Positions 1 to 8,969 of a DNA stretch of 64,000 nucleotides are shown here, piece after piece. The stretch comes from Atopobium sp. Its GTDB lineage: Bacteria; Actinomycetota; Coriobacteriia; Coriobacteriales; Atopobiaceae. The translations under genes and the position numbers were made by a program. Positions within the stretch are counted from its first letter, which is position 1; every line of letters starts with the position of its first letter. The notes beneath the pieces were generated by a model that had not been told where the DNA came from, did not search any database, and was given only the letters and a program-made list of their open reading frames with translations. The DNA lies in assembly GCA_015259035.1 (NCBI GenBank), contig JABZHC010000001.1, positions 43,690-107,689 on the forward strand, read 5' to 3'.

Positions 1-175
1 TTTCTTCTACACGGGCCTTCTCGGCATGTTCTTTTTCAATACGCTTTTTAGCTGATTCCAACGCTTTGATAACTTGTTTACGAGGATCTTCACTATAACG
101 AGCTATAAGTTCGTATACCTCAGCCTCTGGAGCATCGCTTAAACGAGCAATTATGTCTTTAGCAGAATCAGCCAT
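1..175 (-). CDS. rnhB: Ribonuclease HII, N-terminal fragment (runs off window)
   Basis: Only the first 58 or so codons are in the window; the gene continues past base 1. The translation starts MADSAKDIIARLSDAP and contains a YSEDPRKQVIKALESA segment followed by a Lys/Glu-rich helix. This matches the N-terminal extension of Firmicute-type RNase HII (KDI..RL...ENDPRK pattern), which removes ribonucleotides and RNA primers from DNA. The start ATG is preceded by GGAGAAAAC, a good ribosome site. Position just downstream of rplS is the usual place for rnhB. The catalytic domain is outside the window, so the call rests on the extension and context. Confidence 0.7.
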   Translation of the reverse strand, partial: MADSAKDIIARLSDAPEAEVYELIARYSEDPRKQVIKALESAKKRIEKEHAEKARVEE

Positions 176-205
176 GTTTTCTCCAAACCACATGACAATG
201 GTACT

Positions 206-230
206 AAAAAAGCCGCCCGAAGGCGGCTTT
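206..230 (-). terminator. Rho-independent terminator after rplS
   Basis: On the minus strand AAAGCCGCC-TTCG-GGCGGCTTT is followed by a T run: a 9-bp stem with a stable tetraloop. It separates rplS from rnhB, so rnhB is probably transcribed by read-through or from its own promoter. Confidence 0.9.
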
Positions 231-249
231 AAAGAGCATATGAAGTTGA

Positions 250-591
250 TTAGCGCTTCTCGCGAAGACGAGCAGCCTTACCAACACGATCGCGCAGGAA
301 GTAGAGCTTAGCGCGGTGAACAACACCGTGGCGAAGAACCTCAAGCTTAGCAATCTTTGGTGAGTGAAGTGGGAAAGTTCGCTCAACACCAATGCCAAAG
401 CTGATCTTACGAACGGTAAAAGTCTCACGGGAACCCTCGCCGGAAAGACGAATGATGTCACCCTGGAAGACCTGCTCACGAGTACGGTCACCCTCGACAA
501 TACGATAGTGAACCTTTACGTTGTCACCAACGCGGACCTCAGGAATGTCCTCGCGGATCTGCTGACGCTCAATAGCGCGAATGTAGTCCAT
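250..591 (-). CDS. rplS: 50S ribosomal protein L19
   Basis: A 113-residue protein of normal length for bL19, which sits at the interface of the large and small ribosomal subunits. Family features seen are the [16 protein letters not shown] opening of the SH3-like barrel, [23 protein letters not shown] and the basic end [18 protein letters not shown]. The start ATG follows GAGG. In most bacteria rplS is directly downstream of trmD; here trmD is about 8.4 kb away with lepB, glyQS, ppdK and the dGTPase gene in between, so the ancestral operon has been split. Confidence 0.97.
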   Translation of the reverse strand: MDYIRAIERQQIREDIPEVRVGDNVKVHYRIVEGDRTREQVFQGDIIRLSGEGSRETFTVRKISFGIGVERTFPLHSPKIAKLEVLRHGVVHRAKLYFLRDRVGKAARLREKR

Positions 592-652
592 TGTTTCCTC
601 ATCTCTAGAGGTGCCGACGCCCTTGCGAACGACACATAGTTAACACACAGAC

Positions 653-676
653 GGAAAGTATACGTGAATACTTTCC
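653..676 (-). other. Hairpin in the rplS upstream region
   Basis: GGAAAGTAT and ATACTTTCC form a perfect 9-bp inverted repeat around a 6-base loop, between the dGTPase stop and the rplS start. No T run follows on either strand, so it is not an ordinary terminator. It could be part of an rplS leader RNA, as known for L19 in some bacteria, or an operator. Function is not established. Confidence 0.4.
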
Positions 677-704
677 ACTGTACAAGGGTTAGTTTGGATA
701 AAAC

Positions 705-1763
705 TTACTTTACATATCTTCTTTTACCCCAGGAACGAGGCAAGCGAAGATCTTCAAACACTCTGGTTGCATATCTATCGGTCATACCAGACACGTAATC
801 TGCTACTTGGATTTCTGGATGATCAAAGTCATGACACTTATATTCTGCGGGAACCTCATCTAAATGGTTAACAAAGTAATCAAACAGCTCAATGATGAGG
901 TCATATGCCTTGGGTTCTTCGTATTTTGCGTCTCCTGATGCATACAGATTAGCAAACAGGAATGCTCTCATGGTCATCATAGCGCCCCACATGGAGTCGG
1001 TCATTTTAATGTCGCCTACGCGAGAGCTCTCAGAGACAATATCGTGAACCATGTTTTCAATGCGCTCAGGTGAGCTATTTCCCAACACCTCTCGAGCTTC
1101 AGTTGGGAGATACTCCTCTGAAAGAAGTCCTGCTCGTTTTGCGTCATCAATATCGTGTGTTACATACGCAATGCGGTCCGAAATGGCAACAATTCTTCCT
1201 TCTGCTGTTTCTGCACGCAGATTACCTGAATGGCATCTAATACCATCAATAACCTCATGAGAAAGATTAAGACCTTGACCGTCTTTCTCCAGATACTCAC
1301 AAATACGGGCACTCTGCTGATTATGAGCAAAAATATACTCATTTTCTGGAGCATCGGGGTCCATTCCCCTATACAGGCTAATGACGTGCGAAAGCGCCTT
1401 CTCGCCAATATGGCCAAACGGCGTATGACCTAAATCATGTCCAAGTGCAATTGCCTCAGTCAGGTCTTCGTTTAAGCCAAGAGGACGCGCAATTGAGCGC
1501 GCAATCTGCGAAACCTCAAGCGTATGAATGAGACGAGTCCTATAGTGGTCCCCTTCAGGGGCGAGAAAAACCTGTGTCTTGTGAGCAAGTCTTCTGAAGC
1601 TCTTACTGTGCAGAATACGGTCTCTATCACACTGATAACAGGTACGGTACTGGTCAGGTTCCTCTGCAATCGCACGACCTTTACTTAGGTCAGAAAAAGC
1701 TGCTTCAGGAGATAAGATTTGATGCTCACGAGCTTCAAGATCTTCTCGTCTAATGGATAACAT
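705..1763 (-). CDS. dgt: Deoxyguanosinetriphosphate triphosphohydrolase-like protein
   Basis: A 352-residue HD-superfamily protein. dGTPases hydrolyse dNTPs to nucleoside and triphosphate in the cytoplasm, affecting dNTP pools. The metal site is visible: His80 in RTRLIHTLEV, then His109-Asp110 in GHDLGHTPFGH, with the upstream SKSFRRLAHKTQVF block typical of the bacterial subtype 2 family. The start was moved eight codons in from the longest frame because AAGGAGGT lies just upstream of ATG-TTA-TCC. It has its own terminator-separated region upstream (after ppdK). Substrate range cannot be read from sequence. Confidence 0.9.
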   Translation of the reverse strand: MLSIRREDLEAREHQILSPEAAFSDLSKGRAIAEEPDQYRTCYQCDRDRILHSKSFRRLAHKTQVFLAPEGDHYRTRLIHTLEVSQIARSIARPLGLNEDLTEAIALGHDLGHTPFGHIGEKALSHVISLYRGMDPDAPENEYIFAHNQQSARICEYLEKDGQGLNLSHEVIDGIRCHSGNLRAETAEGRIVAISDRIAYVTHDIDDAKRAGLLSEEYLPTEAREVLGNSSPERIENMVHDIVSESSRVGDIKMTDSMWGAMMTMRAFLFANLYASGDAKYEEPKAYDLIIELFDYFVNHLDEVPAEYKCHDFDHPEIQVADYVSGMTDRYATRVFEDLRLPRSWGKRRYVK

Positions 1764-1818
1764 AGAACCTCCTTGTACCTGCATCTTTACCTCATAATAG
1801 CAGGATATTACTATCTAG

Positions 1819-1846
1819 CAAAAGAGGGCGACCGAAGCCGCCCTCT
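1819..1846 (-). terminator. Terminator after ppdK
   Basis: On the minus strand AGAGGGCG-GCTTCGGT-CGCCCTCT is followed by TTTT: an 8-bp GC-rich stem directly after the ppdK stop codon. Confidence 0.85.
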
Positions 1847-1877
1847 AGAGTTTGTTGCAGTGTATCTAGAAGAAAAC

Positions 1878-4640
1878 CTACTTAGTAGCAATCTTCTGTG
1901 GACCACCGTTAGCCTGAATCTTAGCCTGTGCTGCAGCAAGACGTGCAATTGGTACACGATATGGTGAGCAAGAGACATAATCAAGACCAAGGTTGTAGTA
2001 CATGTGGATGGACTCTGGATCGCCACCAGTCTCACCGCAGACACCAATGGTGAGGTTAGGATTACCCTTACGGCCACCCTCAACGCCCATACGGACAAGC
2101 TCTGCGACACCCTTATCAAGGGTTGCAAATGGGTTGGTTTTAACAATCTTGCGCTCAAGATAGAGAGGCATGAATGCAGACTCAACGTCGTCACGAGAGA
2201 AGCCAAGGCAAGTCTGGGTGAGGTCGTTAGTACCGAAGGAGAAGAAGTCTGCGTGCTTAGCAATCTCCTCAGACATGATAGCTGCACGTGGGAGCTCGAT
2301 CATGGTACCAACTGGGATGTTGAGCTCAACACCGTACTCATCAGCAACCTGCTTGATGGTCTCCTCAACCTCTTCACGGACCTGGATGAGCTCCTCTTCG
2401 AAGCCAACCAGAGGAACCATGATCTCTGGACGAGGGTCAAGACCAACACGCTTGAGCTCTGCAGCTGCGCTTGCGATAGCGCGAACCTGCATAACGTTGA
2501 GCTCTGGGTAGACAAGGCCAAGGCGGCAGCCACGGAGGCCGAGCATTGGGTTTGCCTCCTGGAAGGCGTCAAACTTAGCGAGAAGAGCACGCTTTGCAGC
2601 GGCGTCCTTACCCTGCTCCTCATCATGAGCAATCTCAACGTCAAGCTCACGTGGGGAATCAAGGAACTCATGCAGTGGTGGGTCAAGAAGACGGACAACA
2701 ACGTCTTTGCCGTCCATTACCTTGAACATACCAAGGAAGTCACCCTTCTGAGCACGGCCAAGCTGCTCAATAGCAAGCTGCTTAACGTCCTCAGAGTCTG
2801 CAAGGATGAAGTCCTGAATGAGGTGCTTACGCTCACCAAGGAACATGTGCTCTGTACGGTCAAGACCAATTGCCTCAGCGCCGTTATCAACGGAAGTCTG
2901 AGCATCTGCTGGGTTATCAGCGTTTGCACGTACGCCAATGACGCGACCACGGGACTCGTCAAGGCGGACCTCATCTGCCCATGCAAGGATGGTCTGGAGG
3001 TCACCAGAAAGCTCTGGCTGAACAAGTTCAACAGCACCAAGGATGACGTCACCAGTGGTACCGTCGATGGAGATTACATCGCCCTCGTTTACAACAAGGC
3101 CGGAATCAGCAACGGTGAAGCGCTTGTTAGCAGCGTCAATGCGAAGTGTGTCAACACCGCAGACGCAAGGAGCGCCCATACCACGAGCAATAACAGCTGC
3201 GTGGCTGGTCTTGCCGCCGTGGGAAGTCAGGATGCCCTCTGCAGCAACCATGCCGTGGAGGTCATCTGGAGTGGTCTCCCAGCGAACAAGAATACAAGGC
3301 TTGCCTGCCTCTGCAAAAGCCTCAGCGTCTGCAGAAGAGAAGACTGCAGCACCAACAGCTGCACCAGGAGAAGCGTTAAGACCCTTAGCAATGGTCTCGT
3401 ACTCAGCGTTAGGATCAAACTGTGGATGCAGAAGCTGATCGAGCTGCTCAGGAGCAACGCGAGAAACAGCCTGCTCCTTAGTAATACGACCCTCTTCGTA
3501 CATCTGAATTGCAACCTTAAGTGCAGAGAGAGCGGTACGCTTACCAACACGAGTCTGAAGCATCCAGAGCTTACCATTCTCAATGGTGAACTCGATGTCC
3601 ATCATGTCTGCGTAGTGATCCTCAAGAATCTCAAAGACGTGGAAGAGCTCCTCGCCTGCCTCCTTGAGTGCAGGAACCTTAACGAGGTCTGCAATAGGCT
3701 CAGTATTACGAATACCAGCAACAACGTCCTCGCCCTGAGCGTTGATCAGGAAGTCGCCGTAGCGCTCGTTAGTACCATCTGCAGGGTTACGAGTAAATGC
3801 AACGCCAGTTGCAGAAGTCTCACCCTTGTTACCAAAGACCATGACCTGAACGTTAACTGCAGTACCAAGCTCATCAGGAATCTTGTTCTGCTTGCGGTAA
3901 AGGATTGCGCGGTCGTTCATCCAAGAACCAAAGACTGCCTGCTCAGCAAGGCGGAGCTGGAGGTAAGGATCAGATGGGAAGACAGCGTAGCCGTTCTTGG
4001 AGACCTCTGGGTGCTCCTTAACGTCAACGTTTGCAGCAAAGATGCCCTTGAACCAAGTTACAAGGTCACGAAGGTCATTTGCGTCCAGCTCTGTATCAAG
4101 CTTAACGCCCTTCTCGGCCTTCTTAGCAGCAATTGCGTCCTCGAAGAGCTGTCCAGAGACGCCCATAACAACGCCAGAGAACATCTGAACAAAACGACGG
4201 TAGGAGTCCCAAGCAAAGCGCTCATTACCAGTCTGCTTAATGAGACCCTGAACGGACTCATCGTTAAGACCAAGGTTAAGAACAGTGTCCATCATGCCAG
4301 GCATGGAGAATGGAGCACCGGAACGAACGGAGACAAGCAGTGGATCTTCTGCATCGCCGAGCTTCTTGCCCATGCGCTCCTCAAGAGTTGCCATTGCAGC
4401 GTCAATCTCATCAGTGACGCCCTCAGGCCAGACGTTGCCGTTGTTGGAATAAGCAACGCAAGTTTGGCAAGTAATTGAGAATCCTGGAGGTACAGGCAGA
4501 CCAATCTTAGACATCTCTGCAAGGTTTGCACCCTTGCCACCAACAATCCACTTTGCCTCTTCTACGGATGCGCCAGCGACCTCAGTAACATCGTTACCGG
4601 CGTGGTCCTTTCCGAAGCTGTAAACGTGCTTCTCGGACAT
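1878..4640 (-). CDS. ppdK: Pyruvate, phosphate dikinase
   Basis: A 920-residue PPDK interconverting pyruvate + ATP + Pi with PEP + AMP + PPi. The N-terminal nucleotide-binding part starts KWIVGGKGANLAEMSKIGLPVPPGF; the phosphohistidine domain has GKTSHAAVIARGMG with catalytic His480; the C-terminal PEP/pyruvate barrel has SFGTNDLTQT and GVCGETGGDP with catalytic Cys868. Start chosen at MSEKHVYSFG, preceded by GGAG; the longer frame to 4754 has no ribosome site. The neighbouring upstream gene is a partial PPDK regulator, supporting its identity. In anaerobic fermenters this enzyme often works in the glycolytic direction with PPi or supplies PEP. Confidence 0.97.
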   Translation of the reverse strand: MSEKHVYSFGKDHAGNDVTEVAGASVEEAKWIVGGKGANLAEMSKIGLPVPPGFSITCQTCVAYSNNGNVWPEGVTDEIDAAMATLEERMGKKLGDAEDPLLVSVRSGAPFSMPGMMDTVLNLGLNDESVQGLIKQTGNERFAWDSYRRFVQMFSGVVMGVSGQLFEDAIAAKKAEKGVKLDTELDANDLRDLVTWFKGIFAANVDVKEHPEVSKNGYAVFPSDPYLQLRLAEQAVFGSWMNDRAILYRKQNKIPDELGTAVNVQVMVFGNKGETSATGVAFTRNPADGTNERYGDFLINAQGEDVVAGIRNTEPIADLVKVPALKEAGEELFHVFEILEDHYADMMDIEFTIENGKLWMLQTRVGKRTALSALKVAIQMYEEGRITKEQAVSRVAPEQLDQLLHPQFDPNAEYETIAKGLNASPGAAVGAAVFSSADAEAFAEAGKPCILVRWETTPDDLHGMVAAEGILTSHGGKTSHAAVIARGMGAPCVCGVDTLRIDAANKRFTVADSGLVVNEGDVISIDGTTGDVILGAVELVQPELSGDLQTILAWADEVRLDESRGRVIGVRANADNPADAQTSVDNGAEAIGLDRTEHMFLGERKHLIQDFILADSEDVKQLAIEQLGRAQKGDFLGMFKVMDGKDVVVRLLDPPLHEFLDSPRELDVEIAHDEEQGKDAAAKRALLAKFDAFQEANPMLGLRGCRLGLVYPELNVMQVRAIASAAAELKRVGLDPRPEIMVPLVGFEEELIQVREEVEETIKQVADEYGVELNIPVGTMIELPRAAIMSEEIAKHADFFSFGTNDLTQTCLGFSRDDVESAFMPLYLERKIVKTNPFATLDKGVAELVRMGVEGGRKGNPNLTIGVCGETGGDPESIHMYYNLGLDYVSCSPYRVPIARLAAAQAKIQANGGPQKIATK

Positions 4641-4854
4641 AACACTCCAAACTCTCAAACTGTCACACGCAAAGCGTGCACCAACACAATTGAACGCAAA
4701 GACATCAAACCAAACAAAGTAGGTTCTGTCCTCACATTCATAGTATGTTACCAACCTACGCCATTCATCTGAACAAAATAACGGTGAGCGGTCAATATCG
4801 ACCGTTCACAGAATGATTTACAAACTTATGGTTGCAAATTGTGAAATTCTCCAT

Positions 4855-4888
4855 AAAGAAAATGAGCACCCCAAATGGATGCTCATTT
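4855..4888 (-). terminator. Terminator after the PPDK regulator-like gene
   Basis: On the minus strand AAATGAGCA and TGCTCATTT form a 9-bp stem followed by TCTTT, just after the stop of the upstream ORF. It places ppdK in a separate transcription unit or makes its expression depend on partial read-through. Confidence 0.7.
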
Positions 4889-4921
4889 AACTTTTTGATA
4901 TTTTGAGGCATCAGCACTCTC

Positions 4922-5317
4922 TTAGCGAGTAACTCCCTCAAAGAATGCGCCAATTGCGTGGCTTGGCTCTTCGCCGGTAAGCGTAGAAATAACGTTTACC
5001 GCTGGTCCCAGAAGATCGATTGATGGGATAAGGCGCTGATCAAGCTCACGACGAATCTCTCTTCTGAGAGAGCCATCTGCAAAAGTGTGGAAGACTGCAC
5101 GAGGGCGATTCTCATCTTCATGCTCGTTGAAGTATGCACGAACATCATCAACGCTATGAATGTTTGGAACCCTTACAATCTCTACGGATTCATCGCCAAA
5201 CTGAGCAGCAGCAGCCTTAACTACTGCGGCACCGGTCTCTCCACGAGAGTCTGACAAAACGTAGACGATAGGCAGACCATCACCAAGAGAGTTGTTATCA
5301 ATGTCAAGTGCGCTCAT
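4922..5317 (-). CDS. PPDK regulatory protein-like, N-terminal domain only
   Basis: A 131-residue protein matching only the first half of the PPDK/PEP-synthase regulatory protein family (DUF299, about 270 residues), the bifunctional kinase/pyrophosphorylase that turns PPDK off and on. Seen: IVYVLSDSRGETGAAVVKAA near the N terminus and SIDLLGPAVNVI, both family landmarks. Missing: the whole C-terminal half with the P-loop-like GVSR..KTP motif. The frame ends in a normal stop followed within about 35 bases by a terminator, and too little DNA remains before ppdK to encode the missing half. It could be a functional half-protein, a binding module, or a decaying gene. Location next to ppdK is typical. 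Confidence 0.7.
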   Translation of the reverse strand: MSALDIDNNSLGDGLPIVYVLSDSRGETGAAVVKAAAAQFGDESVEIVRVPNIHSVDDVRAYFNEHEDENRPRAVFHTFADGSLRREIRRELDQRLIPSIDLLGPAVNVISTLTGEEPSHAIGAFFEGVTR

Positions 5318-5378
5318 GCTGTAACCCTTTCAGTCAAGTATTCAGAAAGATACAAACATTTATCAATCTAAGCGTACC

Positions 5379-7466
5379 CTACTTTTTGCGAGAAAGCACA
5401 CTAATATCGGCGACATTACTAAATACCTGGGCAAACTTGTTCAAAAGACGCAAACGATTTCGGCGAACGGTATCATTTTCATCCATGACAAGTACTTTGT
5501 CGAAGAAAATATCAATTGGCTCACGTAGCTGAGACAGTGCAGAAACAGCAGCAGCATAGTCTGCACCAGCAAGAGCAGCAGCCACTTGCTTCTGGCCCTC
5601 TTCGCAAGCAGCGAGCAATGACATCTCTGGCTCAGTGAGAAGCTCTGTATCAACTTCTACGCCAAGAGAAGCATCACTGAGGTGAGCTGCACGTGCATAA
5701 GCAGTAGCAAGATCCTCAAAGAGCTCAGGCTCGTTCTGACGCGCCTCATCAAGTGCGCGAGCACGCTGAAGGAACTCATCAGGATTGATAACGCCAATTG
5801 CACTGACAGCCTCAATAGCATCTGCAGAGATCTTCTCGTCCTTAGCAATAGATGCAAGGCGACCAATAAAGTACTGCTCAACCTGGGACTGAACAGACTC
5901 GTCAACAGCAAGACCCTGCTGGCGGTAAAGCTCCAGAGAGCTTGCAATGAGCTTCTTGAGGTCAAGGTTGGAGGTGGAACGGACCAGCGCAATGACACCA
6001 ATTGCTGCACGACGAACAGCGTAAGGATCGGAAGAGCCGGTTGGTGGCTCGTTAATAGCAAAGATGCCGCAGATGGTATCAAGTTTGTCAGCAATAGCTA
6101 CAAAGCGACCAATCTGGCCACTTGGGAGCTCGTCGCCAGCAAAGCGAGGACGATAGTGCTCGCGAATAGCTGCAGCTACATCGCTCTTCTCGCCAGCTGC
6201 CTCTGCGTAGTAGCCACCCATGACGCCCTGCTGGCTGGTGAACTCGACAACTGCCTGGCTGACAAGGTCTGCCTTAGCAAGATGAGCAGCGCGAGCAGCA
6301 AGTTCAGCCTCTTCCTGACTGGATGTCTCGTCGAGCGCAATCTCTGCAGCAAGAGCCTCCATACGCTGAGTCTTCTGCAGAACCGTACCAAGCTTCTCCT
6401 GGAAAACAACGGTCTCAAGGCGCTGGGCAAACTCATCAAGCGTATGCTTCAAGTCCTCCTCAAAGAAGAACTTAGCGTCGTCGAGGCGAGCACGAACAAC
6501 GCGCTCGTTGCCGTCAATGACGCGCTCGGCGCAAGATGGATCTGCATTTGAAACCACAATAAACTCGCGAGTCAGCTTGCCCTCAGCGTCATAGATTGGG
6601 AAATAGCGCTGGTTGGAAAGCATGGACTCAGTAATAATCTCTGAAGGAACGTTAAGGAATTCCTCGTCAAAAGTACCCACAAGAACCTGAGGCCACTCAG
6701 TTAGATTAATGACCTCCTCAAAGACCTTCTCTGGCATATCAACGTGAGAGCCCGGACGAGCAGCCTCTACCTCTTTGATACCGGCGAGAATAACGTCTTT
6801 TCTCTGCTCCTGAAGCAAAACACCAGCATCTTTGAGAACCTGCTCATAGTCAGCTGGAGTAGCTACCTCATGGTAACCAGGACCAAGAACACGATGACCC
6901 TGGGTGGTGTTTGAGCTAGTTACATCAGCGTACGTAACAGGAACAATCTCTGAACCAAAGAGGACGCAAAGCCAGCGAACAGGGCGAACATAGCGCTCGT
7001 GGAAAGAACCCCAGCGCTGGCTGCGAGGCCAGTCAAGAGCAGCAATCCAAGAAGTTGCCAGCTCAGAGAGAATCTTTGTAGCAGGAACTGAAGGAATATT
7101 GAGCTCTGCAAAAACGTACTCATGGCCGTCGGTATCTACACGGCGAGTCAGCGCATCAGCACTTACGCCACACTTACGAGCAAATCCTTCAGCAGCTTTG
7201 GTTGGCTTGCCCTCTGCATCAAAAGCAATCTCTGCCTTAGGACCACGCTTGACCTCAGAAATCTCTTCTGTGGCCTCAGCAACATCCTTAACGTAGGCAG
7301 TTAAACGACGAGGTGTCGAGAGGATCTTAACCTCTCCAAATGACAAACCAGAGTCTTTAAGTCCGGAAACGACGAGCTTATTGAACTGAGCAATAGCTTT
7401 CTGCAATGGAGCAGAAGGCATCTCTTCAGAACCAATCTCAAAAAGGAAGTCTCTAACCTCAGCCAT
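5379..7466 (-). CDS. glyS: Glycyl-tRNA synthetase beta subunit
   Basis: A 695-residue protein of usual length for the beta subunit of the alpha2beta2 bacterial GlyRS, which charges tRNA-Gly. The start MAEVRDFLFEIGSEEMPSA is diagnostic (IGtEELP motif), followed by FNKLV, STPRRLT, and the HD-like core and C-terminal anticodon-binding region with FFDKVLVM. The ATG follows the glyQ stop codon immediately and its ribosome site (AGGAGG) lies inside glyQ, so the two subunits are translationally coupled. Confidence 0.97.
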   Translation of the reverse strand: MAEVRDFLFEIGSEEMPSAPLQKAIAQFNKLVVSGLKDSGLSFGEVKILSTPRRLTAYVKDVAEATEEISEVKRGPKAEIAFDAEGKPTKAAEGFARKCGVSADALTRRVDTDGHEYVFAELNIPSVPATKILSELATSWIAALDWPRSQRWGSFHERYVRPVRWLCVLFGSEIVPVTYADVTSSNTTQGHRVLGPGYHEVATPADYEQVLKDAGVLLQEQRKDVILAGIKEVEAARPGSHVDMPEKVFEEVINLTEWPQVLVGTFDEEFLNVPSEIITESMLSNQRYFPIYDAEGKLTREFIVVSNADPSCAERVIDGNERVVRARLDDAKFFFEEDLKHTLDEFAQRLETVVFQEKLGTVLQKTQRMEALAAEIALDETSSQEEAELAARAAHLAKADLVSQAVVEFTSQQGVMGGYYAEAAGEKSDVAAAIREHYRPRFAGDELPSGQIGRFVAIADKLDTICGIFAINEPPTGSSDPYAVRRAAIGVIALVRSTSNLDLKKLIASSLELYRQQGLAVDESVQSQVEQYFIGRLASIAKDEKISADAIEAVSAIGVINPDEFLQRARALDEARQNEPELFEDLATAYARAAHLSDASLGVEVDTELLTEPEMSLLAACEEGQKQVAAALAGADYAAAVSALSQLREPIDIFFDKVLVMDENDTVRRNRLRLLNKFAQVFSNVADISVLSRKK

Positions 7467-8381
7467 TTAAGCCACCTCCTCCTGAGTAGTTGCTGCAGGT
7501 GCTTTCTTAGAAGCAACCTCCTCCAAATACGATTCGCAGCATGCCTTAGCAACGGTGCGAACGCGAAGAATATAGTTAGCTCTCTCAACAGCAGAAAGAG
7601 CACCACGAGAGTCAAGTAGGTTGAATGCATGGCTGCACTTCATAACGCAGTCATATGCAGGTAGTGGAAGCTTGCGCTCAAGGCAGCTGTGGCACTCTGC
7701 CTCATACTCGTCGAACTTCTCGCGCATAAGCTCAATGTTGGCTACCTCAAAGTTATAAGTTGAGAACTCACGCTCGTTCTCCAAAAATACCTGCCCATAC
7801 GTCATTGGCGTGCCATCTGGCAGGTAACTCCATACCAGGTCATAGACGGAATCTACACCCTGAGCATACATAGCAATACGCTCAAGACCATAGGTAATCT
7901 CAACAGGAACAGGGTCTACCTCAATGCCACCTACCTGCTGGAAGTACGTGAACTGAGTAACCTCCATGCCGTTGAGCCAGACCTCCCAGCCAAGTCCCCA
8001 AGCTCCAAGAGTTGGGCTCTCCCAGTCGTCCTCAACAAAGCGAACGTCGTGGTCTTTTGGATCAAGGCCAATAGCAGCAAGTGAGCCAAGATAGAGATCT
8101 TGGGAATCTGCAGGAGATGGCTTGAGCAAGACCTGGAACTGATAGTAGTGCTGCAAACGATTGGGGTTCTCGCCATAGCGTCCATCAGCTGGACGACGGC
8201 AAGGCTGTGGATAGCAGGTACGCCAGGCGTCAGGGCCAAGTGAGCGCAGGATAGTTGCGGTATGGAAGGTACCAGCGCCTACCTCAGAGTCGTATGGCTG
8301 CATGACCGTGCAACCTTTTTCTGCCCAATAGTGTTCAAGGGTCAAAATCATATCTTGAAACGTTAGTGGTGTTGCGCCCAT
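7467..8381 (-). CDS. glyQ: Glycyl-tRNA synthetase alpha subunit
   Basis: A 304-residue class II synthetase catalytic subunit, forming glycyl-adenylate and charging tRNA-Gly together with GlyS. Characteristic strings are MTFQ-like [51 protein letters not shown] and [20 protein letters not shown]. It lies 33 bases after lepB in the same direction, so it probably belongs to the rpsP-trmD-lepB transcript; there is no room for a T-box leader in front of it, unlike in many Gram-positives. Confidence 0.97.
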   Translation of the reverse strand: MGATPLTFQDMILTLEHYWAEKGCTVMQPYDSEVGAGTFHTATILRSLGPDAWRTCYPQPCRRPADGRYGENPNRLQHYYQFQVLLKPSPADSQDLYLGSLAAIGLDPKDHDVRFVEDDWESPTLGAWGLGWEVWLNGMEVTQFTYFQQVGGIEVDPVPVEITYGLERIAMYAQGVDSVYDLVWSYLPDGTPMTYGQVFLENEREFSTYNFEVANIELMREKFDEYEAECHSCLERKLPLPAYDCVMKCSHAFNLLDSRGALSAVERANYILRVRTVAKACCESYLEEVASKKAPAATTQEEVA

Positions 8382-8414
8382 GATGTTCTTTCTCTCAAAT
8401 GTCCGACGTAAGTA

Positions 8415-8969
8415 CTATAGCCCGCGAGCATGGTCAAAGGGCCAGAAAATAAACATTGCCTTCGAGGTCACGGTAGAAACCGCAACTGCACCAAAATATC
8501 TGGAATCAAGCGAGTTTGTTCTGTTATCCCCCATAACAAAAATATGACCTGCAGGAACAGTATACGGATAATTCTGAATTACGGCACCTGTGCGATCTGC
8601 AAGAGAATACGTTGGCTTGCCCTCAGTGTAAGGCTCGTCCATAAGCTGGCCATCAACATACACAGCGCCGTCACGCAAATCAACCGTTTGACCTGCTGTG
8701 GCAATGACGCGCTTCACTAAAAGCGTATCGGGGTTTTGAGGGCTGGTAAAGGTAACCACGTCGCCTGCTTGAGGGGTGCCGCCAAAGCGATAAGTAAGCT
8801 TCTCTCCTACCAGACGATCTCCCAGCTGAATGGTATTGAGCATAGAACCTGTTGGAACCTCATATACCTCAGCGACAAAAGTCCTAATAAAAAATGCCAG
8901 CGCAACAGCGACTGCAACAATTACCAGGTATTCAAAAATTTCAAGTACTTTGGAATGTCCACTACTCAT
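8415..8969 (-). CDS. lepB: Signal peptidase I
   Basis: A membrane serine protease that removes signal peptides from exported proteins. There is one N-terminal transmembrane segment (about residues 14-32), then EVPTGSML with nucleophile Ser42 and, in DTLLVKRVIA, general base Lys86, then the GHIFVMGDNRTNSLDSR box. Length of 184 residues is normal for the single-span Gram-positive type. I start at ATG within the overlap with the end of trmD (GATGAGTAG), giving translational coupling; an in-frame TTG at 8993 is possible but has no better ribosome site. Confidence 0.95.
   Translation of the reverse strand: MSSGHSKVLEIFEYLVIVAVAVALAFFIRTFVAEVYEVPTGSMLNTIQLGDRLVGEKLTYRFGGTPQAGDVVTFTSPQNPDTLLVKRVIATAGQTVDLRDGAVYVDGQLMDEPYTEGKPTYSLADRTGAVIQNYPYTVPAGHIFVMGDNRTNSLDSRYFGAVAVSTVTSKAMFIFWPFDHARGL

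Noticed and set aside
2004..4478. Long open frame of 824 codons on the plus strand opposite ppdK
   Set aside because: It mirrors the codon pattern of ppdK on the other strand; no ribosome site at its start and no recognisable domain. Long antisense frames are common opposite highly expressed genes with biased codon use.
5682..6551. 289-codon plus-strand frame opposite glyS
   Set aside because: Antisense shadow of glyS, without a start site or any family resemblance.
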